This document shows positions 37,494-46,290 of a stretch of 64,000 bases of DNA, piece by piece. Within the stretch, counting starts at the first letter, position 1; every line of letters begins with the position of its first letter. Origin of the DNA: an uncultured Pelagibacteraceae bacterium (GTDB lineage Bacteria > Pseudomonadota > Alphaproteobacteria > Pelagibacterales > Pelagibacteraceae). The notes under the pieces were generated by a model. That model was given only the letters and a program-made list of their open reading frames with translations, was not told the DNA's origin and did no database searches. Position numbers and translations under genes: made by a program. The stretch is taken from NCBI GenBank assembly GCA_902574695.1, contig CACGON010000001.1:124001-188000 (forward strand), written 5' to 3'.

Positions 37494-37730
37494 TTATTTA
37501 ACTTTCTTTTTTTTAATTGGATCAAAACCTTGTCCACCACCTAGAAATTTAATTGGATGACAAGATAATATTCTTTTTACCCCTAATGACGAACCTTTTA
37601 AAAAACCATATTCATTCAAGGAGTCAATAAAATAGTCAGAGCAAGTCGGAAGGTATCTACAATTATTTCCAATATAAGGAGATATAAATAACTTATAAAT
37701 TTTAATTATTATAATAGTAAAAAATTTCAT
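37494..37730 (-). CDS. yidD: membrane protein insertion efficiency factor YidD
   Basis: YKLFISPYIGNNCRYLPTCSDYFIDSL. Confidence 0.95.
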   Translation of the reverse strand: MKFFTIIIIKIYKLFISPYIGNNCRYLPTCSDYFIDSLNEYGFLKGSSLGVKRILSCHPIKFLGGGQGFDPIKKKKVK

Positions 37731-38068
37731 TTTATTTTTTTAAAGTCAGATGTTAAAATACCCTTAATTTTCTGAAAATCATCATCAAAAACATTTTTTT
37801 TTGCTAATAATAAGTAACAATAATCAAAATTAATTTTATTTTCATTAATTATTCCATTTATCATATTTTTTAATCTTCTTTTAATTTTATTTCTGACTAC
37901 AGCATTACCTAATTTTTTTTTTGCAACAAAACTTACATTTAAATAATGATAATTTTTATTTTTTAATTTTTTGTAGAAGATTGTTGAATATTTATTAATA
38001 ATTTTTTTTCCATTTAAAAGTGATAAAAATTCAACGTTTTTTGAAAGACTAACTATCTTAGATTTCAT
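37727..38068 (-). CDS. rnpA: ribonuclease P protein component
   Basis: VSFVAKKKLGNAVVRNKIKRRLK. Confidence 0.93.
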   Translation of the reverse strand: MKSKIVSLSKNVEFLSLLNGKKIINKYSTIFYKKLKNKNYHYLNVSFVAKKKLGNAVVRNKIKRRLKNMINGIINENKINFDYCYLLLAKKNVFDDDFQKIKGILTSDFKKIK

Positions 38069-38202
38069 TAAACAGTTAGTTTTTTTCTACCTTTAGCCCT
38101 TCGTCTTGCTAATAATTTTCTGCCACCTTTAGAATTCATTTTTGACCTGAAGCCATGTCTTCTTTTTCTAACTAATTTACTAGGTTGATAGGTTCTTTTC
38201 AT
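38068..38202 (-). CDS. rpmH: 50S ribosomal protein L34
   Basis: Manually translated: [44 protein letters not shown]; below ORF-track length cutoff. Confidence 0.97.
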   Translation of the reverse strand: MKRTYQPSKLVRKRRHGFRSKMNSKGGRKLLARRRAKGRKKLTV

Positions 38203-38258
38203 AAGATTTTATTAAGTAGTATTAAAATTTTAAGTATTTATAGTGTAAATTTGATAAT

Positions 38259-38981
38259 ATGCAAACATTGAAAAAAGTTAAAATAGTATTAGGTTTCTCT
38301 TATATTGTATTGTTGGGAATATTTATATATTTCTTAATAACTAAAATAGGTTTAGATAACCTCACATCCTATGATTTCTTAAAATCTAATAGCAAGTATT
38401 TAATTGATTTTAAACAAACTAATTTAATTTCTACATCAATAATTTTTATAATTTTTGGAATAATTTGGATTTCAGTTCTCCAAGGATTTGGATCTCCCCT
38501 AGGTTTAATTTGTGGATTTGTTTTTGGACCATATTTAGGCACTGCTATATTTTCCCTTACTTTTGCTCTGGGAGCAAGCGTTACATTTATTGTTGCAAAC
38601 TTTTTCTTTAAGGATTTGATTATAAATAAAATTCAAAATAATTTTGAATACTTAAATAATAAAATAAAAAGTAATCAATTTTTTGCTGTAGCTCTTTTAA
38701 GGTTTTTAGGAGGTATACCAACTCAAATCCAAAATTTAATTCCTGTTTTATTTGATATAAAATTAAAATTCTATTTCCTTGGAACTTTAATTGGTGTTGT
38801 AATTCAAGCGTTTATAGTGTGCTCACTTGGTTCTGCTATTGAAAGTAAAATTTATGAAAGTGATAACCTTCCAACAATATTGGACCTTTTAAAAACAAAA
38901 GAAATATACCTACCTATATTTGCTATTTTATTTTTATTTGGAATTACTTTTATTCTTAGAAAATACTTTTTTAAAAAGTGA
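38259..38981 (+). CDS. TVP38/TMEM64 (DedA-like) family membrane protein
   Basis: GSPLGLICGFVFGPYLGT, ALLRFLGGIPTQIQNL. Confidence 0.83.
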   Translation: MQTLKKVKIVLGFSYIVLLGIFIYFLITKIGLDNLTSYDFLKSNSKYLIDFKQTNLISTSIIFIIFGIIWISVLQGFGSPLGLICGFVFGPYLGTAIFSLTFALGASVTFIVANFFFKDLIINKIQNNFEYLNNKIKSNQFFAVALLRFLGGIPTQIQNLIPVLFDIKLKFYFLGTLIGVVIQAFIVCSLGSAIESKIYESDNLPTILDLLKTKEIYLPIFAILFLFGITFILRKYFFKK

Positions 38982-39057
38982 TGGTGCCCCTTGCCCGACT
39001 TGCACGGACGACTTTTTCCTTACCATGGAAATACTCTACTACCTGAGTTAAAGGGGC
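38982..39057 (-). tRNA. tRNA-Thr (GGT) with non-canonical elbow
   Basis: Reverse strand GCCCCTT TA ACTC AGGTAGTA GAGT A TTTCC ATGGTAA GGAAA AAGTC GTCCG TGCAAGT CGGGC AAGGGGC A CCA; all stems pair. Confidence 0.92.
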
Positions 39058-39154
39058 ATTTTAGAAACGATTAATTTACTGTATAAAATAAAGTTTTTCA
39101 AATTATTGCCTTAATTTTTTTGAAAAATAGTCTATAAATATTTTAGGTAATGTT

Positions 39155-39364
39155 ATGGGAATTCACTACGATTATAAATCTACAAGAGGAGCCAAGGCAA
39201 TGGAGAAGCAAGCTAAAAGAGAAAAAAAGCTTGCAGAAAGAAGAGCCAAAAGAGCTGCCAAAGAAGGTTTCAAACAGTCTAAAAGTGATTCCAATATGCA
39301 TGATATAGCAAAGCCTATTACCCTTGAAGATTTAACGAATCCTGAAAAGAAAAATGACAAGTAA
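39155..39364 (+). CDS. small charged hypothetical protein
   Basis: 69 aa, Lys/Arg/Ala-rich; good spacing between tRNA-Thr and dcd. Confidence 0.6.
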   Translation: MGIHYDYKSTRGAKAMEKQAKREKKLAERRAKRAAKEGFKQSKSDSNMHDIAKPITLEDLTNPEKKNDK

Positions 39365-39455
39365 AGATAAGGATCTTAAGTTAAGTATTGCGTTAAAGAA
39401 AAACTTAAGAAAAAGAAAAATTTTCCAAAAAAAAAATAAAAAAAAGAATAAATAA
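39354..39455 (+). CDS. 33-aa Lys-rich ORF
   Basis: MTSKDKDLKLSIALKKNLRKRKIFQKKNKKKNK, overlaps upstream ORF, abuts dcd start; poly-A composition alone may explain it. Confidence 0.3.
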   Translation: MTSKDKDLKLSIALKKNLRKRKIFQKKNKKKNK

Positions 39456-40010
39456 ATGCCAGTTCTTTCTGACAAATGGATAAAAAGAATGGCACAAGAA
39501 AAAAATATGATTTCTCCATTTGAGGAAAAGCAGGTAAGGGGAAATAGTATATCCTATGGAGTTTCATCTTATGGATATGATGCAAGAGTTGCTGATGAAT
39601 TCAAGATATTTACAAATGTAAATACAGAGATAGTAGATCCGAAAAATTTTAAACCTACAAGTTTTATCAGTAAAAAAGGGGAAGAATGTATAATTCCTCC
39701 TAACTCGTTTGTTTTAGCGAGTACAGTTGAATATTTTAAGGTACCGGACGATGTTCTGGTTATATGCCTAGGAAAATCAACATATGCTAGATGCGGAATA
39801 ATAGTTAATGTTACTCCGCTCGAACCATCATGGTGTGGACATGTCACATTGGAATTTTCAAATACAACACCTTTACCAGCAAAAATTTATGCTAATGAGG
39901 GAGCTTGCCAATTTGTTTTCCTGAAGGGCGACGAAAGGCCAAATACTACTTATGCTGATAGAGATGGCAAATATATGGGGCAGCAAGGAGTAACTTTACC
40001 AAAAGTTTAA
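39456..40010 (+). CDS. dcd: dCTP deaminase
   Basis: [42 protein letters not shown]. Confidence 0.96.
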   Translation: MPVLSDKWIKRMAQEKNMISPFEEKQVRGNSISYGVSSYGYDARVADEFKIFTNVNTEIVDPKNFKPTSFISKKGEECIIPPNSFVLASTVEYFKVPDDVLVICLGKSTYARCGIIVNVTPLEPSWCGHVTLEFSNTTPLPAKIYANEGACQFVFLKGDERPNTTYADRDGKYMGQQGVTLPKV

Positions 40011-40012
40011 TA

Positions 40013-41278
40013 ATGGATAAGTTTTTAATAAAAGGTCCTTGCAAGGTAAAGGGAACTGTTAATATATCAGGTAGCAAAAATGCTTCACTGCCTATTTTAG
40101 CAGCAACCATTTTATTTGATGAACCTGTAGAAATAAAAAACTTACCCAATGTTAAAGATATAGATACAATGCTTGCATTGATCAAATCACTAGGGTTTGG
40201 AGTTAAAATAAATAAAAAAAAAAATTCAGTTTTAATTAAAAAAACAAAAAATATAAATACTTTTGCATCCTACTCTTTAGTTAAGACAATGAGAGCTGGA
40301 ATATTAGTTCTAGGTCCTTTAGTTTCAAAATTTAAAAAAGCCAAAACATCTTTACCTGGAGGATGTTTAATTGGAGCCAGACCAATAAATTATCATTTAA
40401 ATGCACTTAAAAAACTTGGAATGAATTATAGAATTGAAAAGGGATACGTACATGCCTTTGTAAAGTCAAAACTAAATGGTTCTTGTATAACGTTTCCAAA
40501 AATATCTGTGGGAGCAACTGAGAATGCAATTTTAGCAGCAACTTTAGCTAACGGTAAAACAACTTTAAAAAACTGTGCTATTGAACCTGAAATTAAGAAA
40601 GATTTAACTAATTTTTTAAATAAAGCAGGGGCACGTATAAGGTGGATTGGAAAAAGAACAGTAGAAATTAATGGAGTTAAAAAGTTAAAAAAAATAAGCT
40701 ATTCTGTTATGGGTGATAGGATTGAGTGTGGCACTTTTTGTGTTGCTGCAGCGATATCGCAAGGAAATTTAAAGATTAAAGGTTTTGATCCAAAGTTAAT
40801 AAATACCGAATTAAATCTTTTGAAAAAAGTTGGAGCAAAAATAAAAATAGATCAAAATTTAATTTCAATAATTGGTCCAAAAAAAATTAAAAATATTAAA
40901 TTTATTAAAACAAAAGAATATGATGGTTTTCCTACTGATCTTCAGGCACAATTTATGACACTTCTGTGTAAAGCAACAGGCAAGTCTATAATTTCAGAGA
41001 GTATTTTCGAAAATAGATTTATGCATGTAGCAGAACTCAGACGTCTAGGAGCTAAGATTATAATTAAAAAAAATAATGCAATAATTTTTGGTGGAACAAA
41101 TTTTCAAGGAGCTGAGCTTATGTCTAGCGACTTAAGAGCCTCTGTAGCTCTAGTTTTGGCTACAATCGTTGCAAATGGAAAATCTGTAATTAATAGAATT
41201 TATCATTTAGATAGAGGCTACGAAAAAATCGAAAAAAAACTTAGAAGTATAGGTGTAAATATAAAAAGATTGTCTTAA
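40013..41278 (+). CDS. murA: UDP-N-acetylglucosamine 1-carboxyvinyltransferase
   Basis: GTVNISGSKNASLPILAA, SLPGGCLIGARPINYH, DLRASVALVLA. Confidence 0.97.
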   Translation: MDKFLIKGPCKVKGTVNISGSKNASLPILAATILFDEPVEIKNLPNVKDIDTMLALIKSLGFGVKINKKKNSVLIKKTKNINTFASYSLVKTMRAGILVLGPLVSKFKKAKTSLPGGCLIGARPINYHLNALKKLGMNYRIEKGYVHAFVKSKLNGSCITFPKISVGATENAILAATLANGKTTLKNCAIEPEIKKDLTNFLNKAGARIRWIGKRTVEINGVKKLKKISYSVMGDRIECGTFCVAAAISQGNLKIKGFDPKLINTELNLLKKVGAKIKIDQNLISIIGPKKIKNIKFIKTKEYDGFPTDLQAQFMTLLCKATGKSIISESIFENRFMHVAELRRLGAKIIIKKNNAIIFGGTNFQGAELMSSDLRASVALVLATIVANGKSVINRIYHLDRGYEKIEKKLRSIGVNIKRLS

Positions 41279-41676
41279 TGACTAAGCCATATTTAAAAAA
41301 AATTATTGCGCAGACACCTGAAGATTTAAAAATAATTTCTGCATGTTGCTCTGAAGGAATCGTAAAAATAAGTGATATTAAATATCTTAAAAAAAATAAA
41401 ATTTTCCTTCTATCAATTAATCGCCTATCTAAAGAATTGGAAAAATCTAATAATAAAATTGATAGTATTATCAGGTTTGAGTATATAGACGCATCTCAAG
41501 CAAAAAATATTAACCAAAAAAATCAAGATGAGGAATTAGAGCTTTTATCAATTGATATATTTAAAAAAAATAATATTTATGAAATAACACTGTTATTTTT
41601 AAATAATAAAATTATAACTTTAACCGCAGAAATTATTGAGGTGATCTTAGAAGATCAAAAAAGTATTAATGATTAA
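41278..41676 (+). CDS. DUF2948 family protein
   Basis: 132 aa between murA and hisD; VKISDIKYLKKNKIFLLSINR. Confidence 0.75.
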   Translation: MTKPYLKKIIAQTPEDLKIISACCSEGIVKISDIKYLKKNKIFLLSINRLSKELEKSNNKIDSIIRFEYIDASQAKNINQKNQDEELELLSIDIFKKNNIYEITLLFLNNKIITLTAEIIEVILEDQKSIND

Positions 41677-42943
41677 ATTTTTGGATTGTAAAAATAAGCT
41701 TTATCTTAAAGAGTTATCTAATATTTTAGATAAGAGAAGAAACCCAAAGAATAAAGAATTAAGTATAGTTAAAAAAATTATAGCAGATATAAAAAAAAAT
41801 AAAATTAAAGCTCTAAAAAAATATGAGTTAAAATTTAGTAAAAATAACCAAATCAAGGTCTCCAACGATCAAATAAAAAAATCAATTAAAAATTTAGATC
41901 CCAAAGTAAAAAAAGCAATAGATTTTGCCTACAGAAGAATTTTAAATTTTCATATTAAGCAAAAAAAAACTCTACAAAATATCTTATACAAAGATAACTT
42001 TGACAATAAGTTAGAATATAGAAATGTTCCAATTGATTCGGTTGGGTTTTACGTGCCTGGTAATTTACCCTCAACACTTTTGATGAATACTATTCCAGCC
42101 AAAATTGCAAATGTAAAAAGGTTAGTCTTGGCTACACCCAAAATAAATGGAAAATTAAATTCAGCAGTATTATATGCGGCAACCAAAGTAGGTATAAAAG
42201 AAATTTATTCAATGGGAGGCGCGCAAGCAATTGCTAGTTTAGCGTTTATACAGAGTGTAAATAAAATAGTTGGACCAGGAAATAAATTTGTAGCTGAAGC
42301 AAAAAAGCAATTGTCCAACAATATAATTGGTACAGAGTCCATGTATTGTGGTGCTTCTGAAATATGTATCTTGGCTGACAAAGATACAAATTTAAACCAA
42401 GTTGCCACTTCATTAGTATCTCAGGCAGAGCACGATCCAGATAGCCAATGTATACTGGTTACAAAAGATAAAGTTTTAATTAAAAATATTAACAATAAAA
42501 TTAAAAATATTTTAAAAAATATCCCAAGGAGAAAAATTGCAGAAAAATCTTTAAAGAAAAATGGACTAATAATAAAAGTATATACGGATACACAAGTTGC
42601 TAAGGTAATTAACGAGGTTGCCCCAGAGCATTTGGAAATAAATGTAAGAAATTTTAAAAAATACGAAAAAAAAATTATAAACGCTGGAAGTATATGTAAT
42701 GGTCAGTATACACCAATGAGTCTTTCAGATTACACAGTAGGTACAAATCATGTTTTACCAACCTCAGGATCAGCAAAGTTTAGCTCAGGTCTAAGTTTGA
42801 GTGAATTTGTTAAAAAAATATCTATTGTAACTTTGAGTAAATTAGGGGTAGAAAAAATTGGAAATCCAGCTATAACTCTTTCCGAGTTTGAGCAGTTATA
42901 TGCCCACACTCTAAGTATAAAATCAAGAATGAGGAGAAATTAG
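41669..42943 (+). CDS. hisD: histidinol dehydrogenase
   Basis: [59 protein letters not shown]. Confidence 0.97.
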   Translation: MIKFLDCKNKLYLKELSNILDKRRNPKNKELSIVKKIIADIKKNKIKALKKYELKFSKNNQIKVSNDQIKKSIKNLDPKVKKAIDFAYRRILNFHIKQKKTLQNILYKDNFDNKLEYRNVPIDSVGFYVPGNLPSTLLMNTIPAKIANVKRLVLATPKINGKLNSAVLYAATKVGIKEIYSMGGAQAIASLAFIQSVNKIVGPGNKFVAEAKKQLSNNIIGTESMYCGASEICILADKDTNLNQVATSLVSQAEHDPDSQCILVTKDKVLIKNINNKIKNILKNIPRRKIAEKSLKKNGLIIKVYTDTQVAKVINEVAPEHLEINVRNFKKYEKKIINAGSICNGQYTPMSLSDYTVGTNHVLPTSGSAKFSSGLSLSEFVKKISIVTLSKLGVEKIGNPAITLSEFEQLYAHTLSIKSRMRRN

Positions 42944-42945
42944 AT

Positions 42946-43161
42946 TTGTCAAAGCAAGATTTGTTGCAATTTAATGGTCAAGTAATTGAGTTACTAAAAA
43001 ATGCAATGTTCCGTGTAAAATTAGAAAATGGACATATGGTTACTGCACATACAGCTGGCAAACTTAGAAAGAATCGTATCAGAGTTCTACAGGGTGATAA
43101 CGTAACAGTAGAGGTAACTCCATATGATTTAACAAAAGGAAGAATCATTTTTAGATTTTAA
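42946..43161 (+). CDS. infA: translation initiation factor IF-1 (TTG start)
   Basis: [42 protein letters not shown]. Confidence 0.97.
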   Translation: MSKQDLLQFNGQVIELLKNAMFRVKLENGHMVTAHTAGKLRKNRIRVLQGDNVTVEVTPYDLTKGRIIFRF

Positions 43162-43166
43162 CAAAT

Positions 43167-43239
43167 GGGTCTCTGGTGTAGCTGGTGCGCACGAACGCCT
43201 GAAAAGCGTTAGGACCTGGTTCGTTTCCAGGGGGACCCA
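43167..43239 (+). tRNA. tRNA-Phe (GAA), CCA not fully encoded (ACCT)
   Basis: GGGTCTC...GGGACCC acceptor, GTGT/GCAC D stem, AACGC-CTGAAAA-GCGTT anticodon arm, CCTGG-TTCGTTT-CCAGG T arm. Confidence 0.85.
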
Positions 43240-43356
43240 CCTTAATACATTAAAATTACTCTTAATTATCCTCTTGCAATAAATTTTAAAATCTAATACT
43301 TAGTCATCAGCTAATTTAGCTATAAGTTAACAATAAGAAGAAAGAGTAAAACAAGT

Positions 43357-43569
43357 ATGAGTACATTAAACGGGAAGGTCAAGTGGTTCAACGGTAAAAA
43401 GGGCTACGGATTTATAGAAAGAGAAGACAAAGAGAAGGATGTGTTCGTTCATGCGAGCGCTGTAAGAGATGCGGGACTTCGTTTTTTAAATGAAGGCGAT
43501 GAACTGCAGTTTGAAATAGAAGATGGCCCTAAAGGACCTTCAGCTGTTAAGCTTCAAAAAAAATCTTAA
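43357..43569 (+). CDS. cold-shock protein
   Basis: [30 protein letters not shown]. Confidence 0.96.
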   Translation: MSTLNGKVKWFNGKKGYGFIEREDKEKDVFVHASAVRDAGLRFLNEGDELQFEIEDGPKGPSAVKLQKKS

Positions 43570-43590
43570 TTTTTCAATAAATATATAATT

Positions 43591-43630
43591 TGTATAGGTG
43601 TAACTAGTCATCTGGCTAGTACCCTATACA
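43591..43630 (+). other. strong stem-loop in cspA-like/hisS intergenic region
   Basis: TGTATAGG..ACTAG loop CTAGT..CCTATACA, about 15 bp with small bulges. Confidence 0.6.
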
Positions 43631-43674
43631 ATTAACTCTTGTATAAAAAAATTTTGATGTTAAATAACCTATTA

Positions 43675-43734
43675 ATGATTAAAAAAATATATATCTCTAA
43701 AGACACTCACAGACATCACACACATGGCTGCTAA
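43675..43734 (+). CDS. putative histidine leader peptide MIKKIYISKDTHRHHTHGC
   Basis: ATG..TAA 19 codons with 4 His within 6 codons (HRHHTH), just upstream of tRNA-His-hisS-hisZ-hisG; stop codon lies in hairpin TGGCT-GCTA-AGCCA. Confidence 0.65.
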   Translation: MIKKIYISKDTHRHHTHGC

Positions 43735-43796
43735 GCCAGCTATTAATCATTTTAAAATTTAAATTTATTAACAATTAGTATAAAAAGAAAGAGAAC

Positions 43797-43870
43797 GCCT
43801 TGGTGGTGAAATAGTATCACGTCGGTTTGTGGATCCGAAGTCGTAGGAGCGTAACCTACCCAAGGTACCA
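43797..43870 (+). tRNA. tRNA-His (GTG) with non-canonical elbow, ends 4 nt before hisS ATG
   Basis: GCCTTGG TG GTGA AATAGTA TCAC G TCGGT TTGTGGA TCCGA AGTC GTAGG AGCGTAA CCTAC CCAAGGT A CCA. Confidence 0.85.
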
Positions 43871-43874
43871 AAAC

Positions 43875-45269
43875 ATGAATAAAGAAAACAAACTCAATCC
43901 ATCCTTACCATCTGGATTTGAAGATCGTTGGGGTAAAAAGCTGGTTCTTAAAAAACAGCTTATAAGAATAATTGAAAAAAATTTTATAAAGTTTGGAGCC
44001 GAACCATTAGAGACTCCATCCTTCGAGTATACAGAGAACATTGGATCATTTTTAGCCAATGACGAAGATAACCCTATGTCTGATATTTTTACTTACGACG
44101 ATCGAACTAAAAGTATTAGTTTAAAGTATGATCTATCAAGTCCCTTGGCTAGATTTTATGCACAATTTAATCAGGAACTTCCGTCTATTTATAAAAGATA
44201 TGCAATTCAAAATGTCTTTAGAAATGAAAAACCTTCTAACGGCCGCTACAGAGAGTTTTTGCAAGGAGATTTTGACATTATAGGAAATGTTAATTTTGCA
44301 CAGGCAAATGCTGAACTATGTAACTTAATATCTACCACTCTCAAAGATATCGGTCTTAATAAAGATCAGTTTACAATTAATGTAAGTAATAGAAAAATAG
44401 TTCAAGGGTTAATTGATGATTTAAAGATATCAAAAGACAAACAATTAAAAGTAATTAGAGCAATCGATAAATTAGATAAGCCTGGATTTGGTTTAAAAGG
44501 AGTTGAGGATCTTCTTAAAAAAGAAAGAAAAGATCAAAGCGGTGCTATAACTAAAGGAGCTGATTTAAGCGATGATCAAGCAGAAAAAATATTAAATTTT
44601 TTAAAAATAAAAGATTTACAAGAATTAAGAGAAAACTTAAAAAATCCATTATCACAAGAGGGAATAAAAGAATTAGAGGATGTATTTGAGGTAATAAGTT
44701 ACGGATCTAATTCAAATCAAGTAAAAATAAATTTTACAATTGTACGTGGCCTTGCATACTATTCAGATTTTATTTTAGAAACAAATCTTAATTTTAAAGT
44801 TACAAACAGTAAAGGTAAACGTGTCGACCTAGGCAGTATTTGCTCAGGGGGAGGATATGCAAAATTAATATCAAGATTTAAAGGGGTAGATGTACCTGGA
44901 ACAGGTATTAGTTTTGGTATTGATAGATTATTATTTGCTTTAATTCAATTAGATCAAATTAAAATAGGGGATCAAAAACCTGTTTTAGTCTGTGTAATGG
45001 AGCAAAAATATCTGAAGAATTATTATGAAATAGTCGATTTATTGAGAGATAATAATATAAATGCCGAAGTATTTCTTAGTACAAAAAAAAATCTTAGCAA
45101 GCAACTTGATCTAGCAAATAAGCGCGAATTAGCGGTTGCAATCATTTGTGGAGAAAATGAGTTTAAAAATAACACAATTACGATCAAAAACCTTAGAGGA
45201 GAAAAAGGTAAAAATAATCAAACAATTCCAAAAGCTGATTTAATTAATGAAATCAAAAAATTTGTTTAA
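43875..45269 (+). CDS. hisS: histidyl-tRNA synthetase; start moved from 43827 to the ATG after tRNA-His
   Basis: YDLSSPLARFYAQF, QGDFDIIG, VRGLAYYSDFILE, PGTGISFGIDRL. Confidence 0.95.
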   Translation: MNKENKLNPSLPSGFEDRWGKKLVLKKQLIRIIEKNFIKFGAEPLETPSFEYTENIGSFLANDEDNPMSDIFTYDDRTKSISLKYDLSSPLARFYAQFNQELPSIYKRYAIQNVFRNEKPSNGRYREFLQGDFDIIGNVNFAQANAELCNLISTTLKDIGLNKDQFTINVSNRKIVQGLIDDLKISKDKQLKVIRAIDKLDKPGFGLKGVEDLLKKERKDQSGAITKGADLSDDQAEKILNFLKIKDLQELRENLKNPLSQEGIKELEDVFEVISYGSNSNQVKINFTIVRGLAYYSDFILETNLNFKVTNSKGKRVDLGSICSGGGYAKLISRFKGVDVPGTGISFGIDRLLFALIQLDQIKIGDQKPVLVCVMEQKYLKNYYEIVDLLRDNNINAEVFLSTKKNLSKQLDLANKRELAVAIICGENEFKNNTITIKNLRGEKGKNNQTIPKADLINEIKKFV

Positions 45270-46290
45270 AATTCTTAAATCAAAAGGTTTTAAGAATATA
45301 AAACTTGATAATATTATTGAGTCTAAATATGTTTTAAAAAGATCAGGAGGTAGTTACAGACAATTCCTTTTTTCTTTTTACGATCAAAATCAAAAAGAAT
45401 GGTCTTTGGTTCCTGATTTATCTGTTAGTAGTGTTGTCAAATTCATCCAGAATAAAATAAATACCAAAACCAAATGGTTTTATACTGGTGAGGCATACCG
45501 TAAACAAAATAAAAATTATAATGCACCAATAATTAACCAAACCGGTTTTGAGATATTTGCCTCAAATGATAAAATTAAAGATGATAAAGAAATTATTCAA
45601 ACATCTATTGAGATTTTAAAAAAATCAAAGTTTAAAAAGGGTGAATTAAATATAAGCAATATTGAAATATTTAACGCATTAATAGATAGATTATCTCTAG
45701 CTTTACGTTGGAAAGATAGAGTCAAACGACACTTTTGTCGAGAAGCTTACTTTAATCAATTATTAAGGAAGCTTTCAAGCGATACAGATATAAATTTTGC
45801 TGAGGTAGAAAAAGATAAAAAAATTGCTGAAAAATTTAGAAAACAAAAACCAAGCACTTTATATTCTGGTAGAACACTTAAAGATATTTTGGAACGTTTT
45901 GATTTAAAAAACTTCAAAGAACCTAGATCAATAGCAGACAAAAAAAGTGTAAAAATTATTAAAAATTATTTAAAAATTTCATGTGCAATAGATAAAGCAC
46001 CTAACACACTTAATAAATTTTTCAAAAAAAATAAATTAAATTTGTTTATAAGTGATGATTATTTTCCAGTTGTTAAAACCATCAATAGAAAAATTAAAAT
46101 AAATTTTTCTTCAAATATAAACCGTTCACTTGAGTATTATTCTGGCATGGTTTTTAACATAACAGTCAATAAAAAAGGAAAAAAATTCTCACTCATTTCA
46201 GGTGGGCGTTATGATGGATTGTTAAAAAATCTTGGTAGTAAAAAGAATACAACCGCAGTTGGTGCAGCTATTGATATGAGTTTGTTATGA
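45247..46290 (+). CDS. hisZ: ATP phosphoribosyltransferase regulatory subunit HisZ
   Basis: HisRS-like class II fold without anticodon-binding domain (SLEYYSGMVFNI, SGGRYDGLLKNLG), directly before short-form hisG. Confidence 0.87.
   Translation: MKSKNLFKILKSKGFKNIKLDNIIESKYVLKRSGGSYRQFLFSFYDQNQKEWSLVPDLSVSSVVKFIQNKINTKTKWFYTGEAYRKQNKNYNAPIINQTGFEIFASNDKIKDDKEIIQTSIEILKKSKFKKGELNISNIEIFNALIDRLSLALRWKDRVKRHFCREAYFNQLLRKLSSDTDINFAEVEKDKKIAEKFRKQKPSTLYSGRTLKDILERFDLKNFKEPRSIADKKSVKIIKNYLKISCAIDKAPNTLNKFFKKNKLNLFISDDYFPVVKTINRKIKINFSSNINRSLEYYSGMVFNITVNKKGKKFSLISGGRYDGLLKNLGSKKNTTAVGAAIDMSLL

Noticed and set aside
39172-39585. Minus-strand ORFs at 39172-39360 and 39376-39585
   Set aside because: Hydrophobic/Phe-rich translations are the reverse of Lys-rich plus-strand ORFs and dcd start.
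43827-43874. N-terminal extension of the hisS ORF (MWIRSRRSVTYPRYQN)
   Set aside because: Lies within tRNA-His; ATG at 43875 gives the expected HisRS N-terminus.
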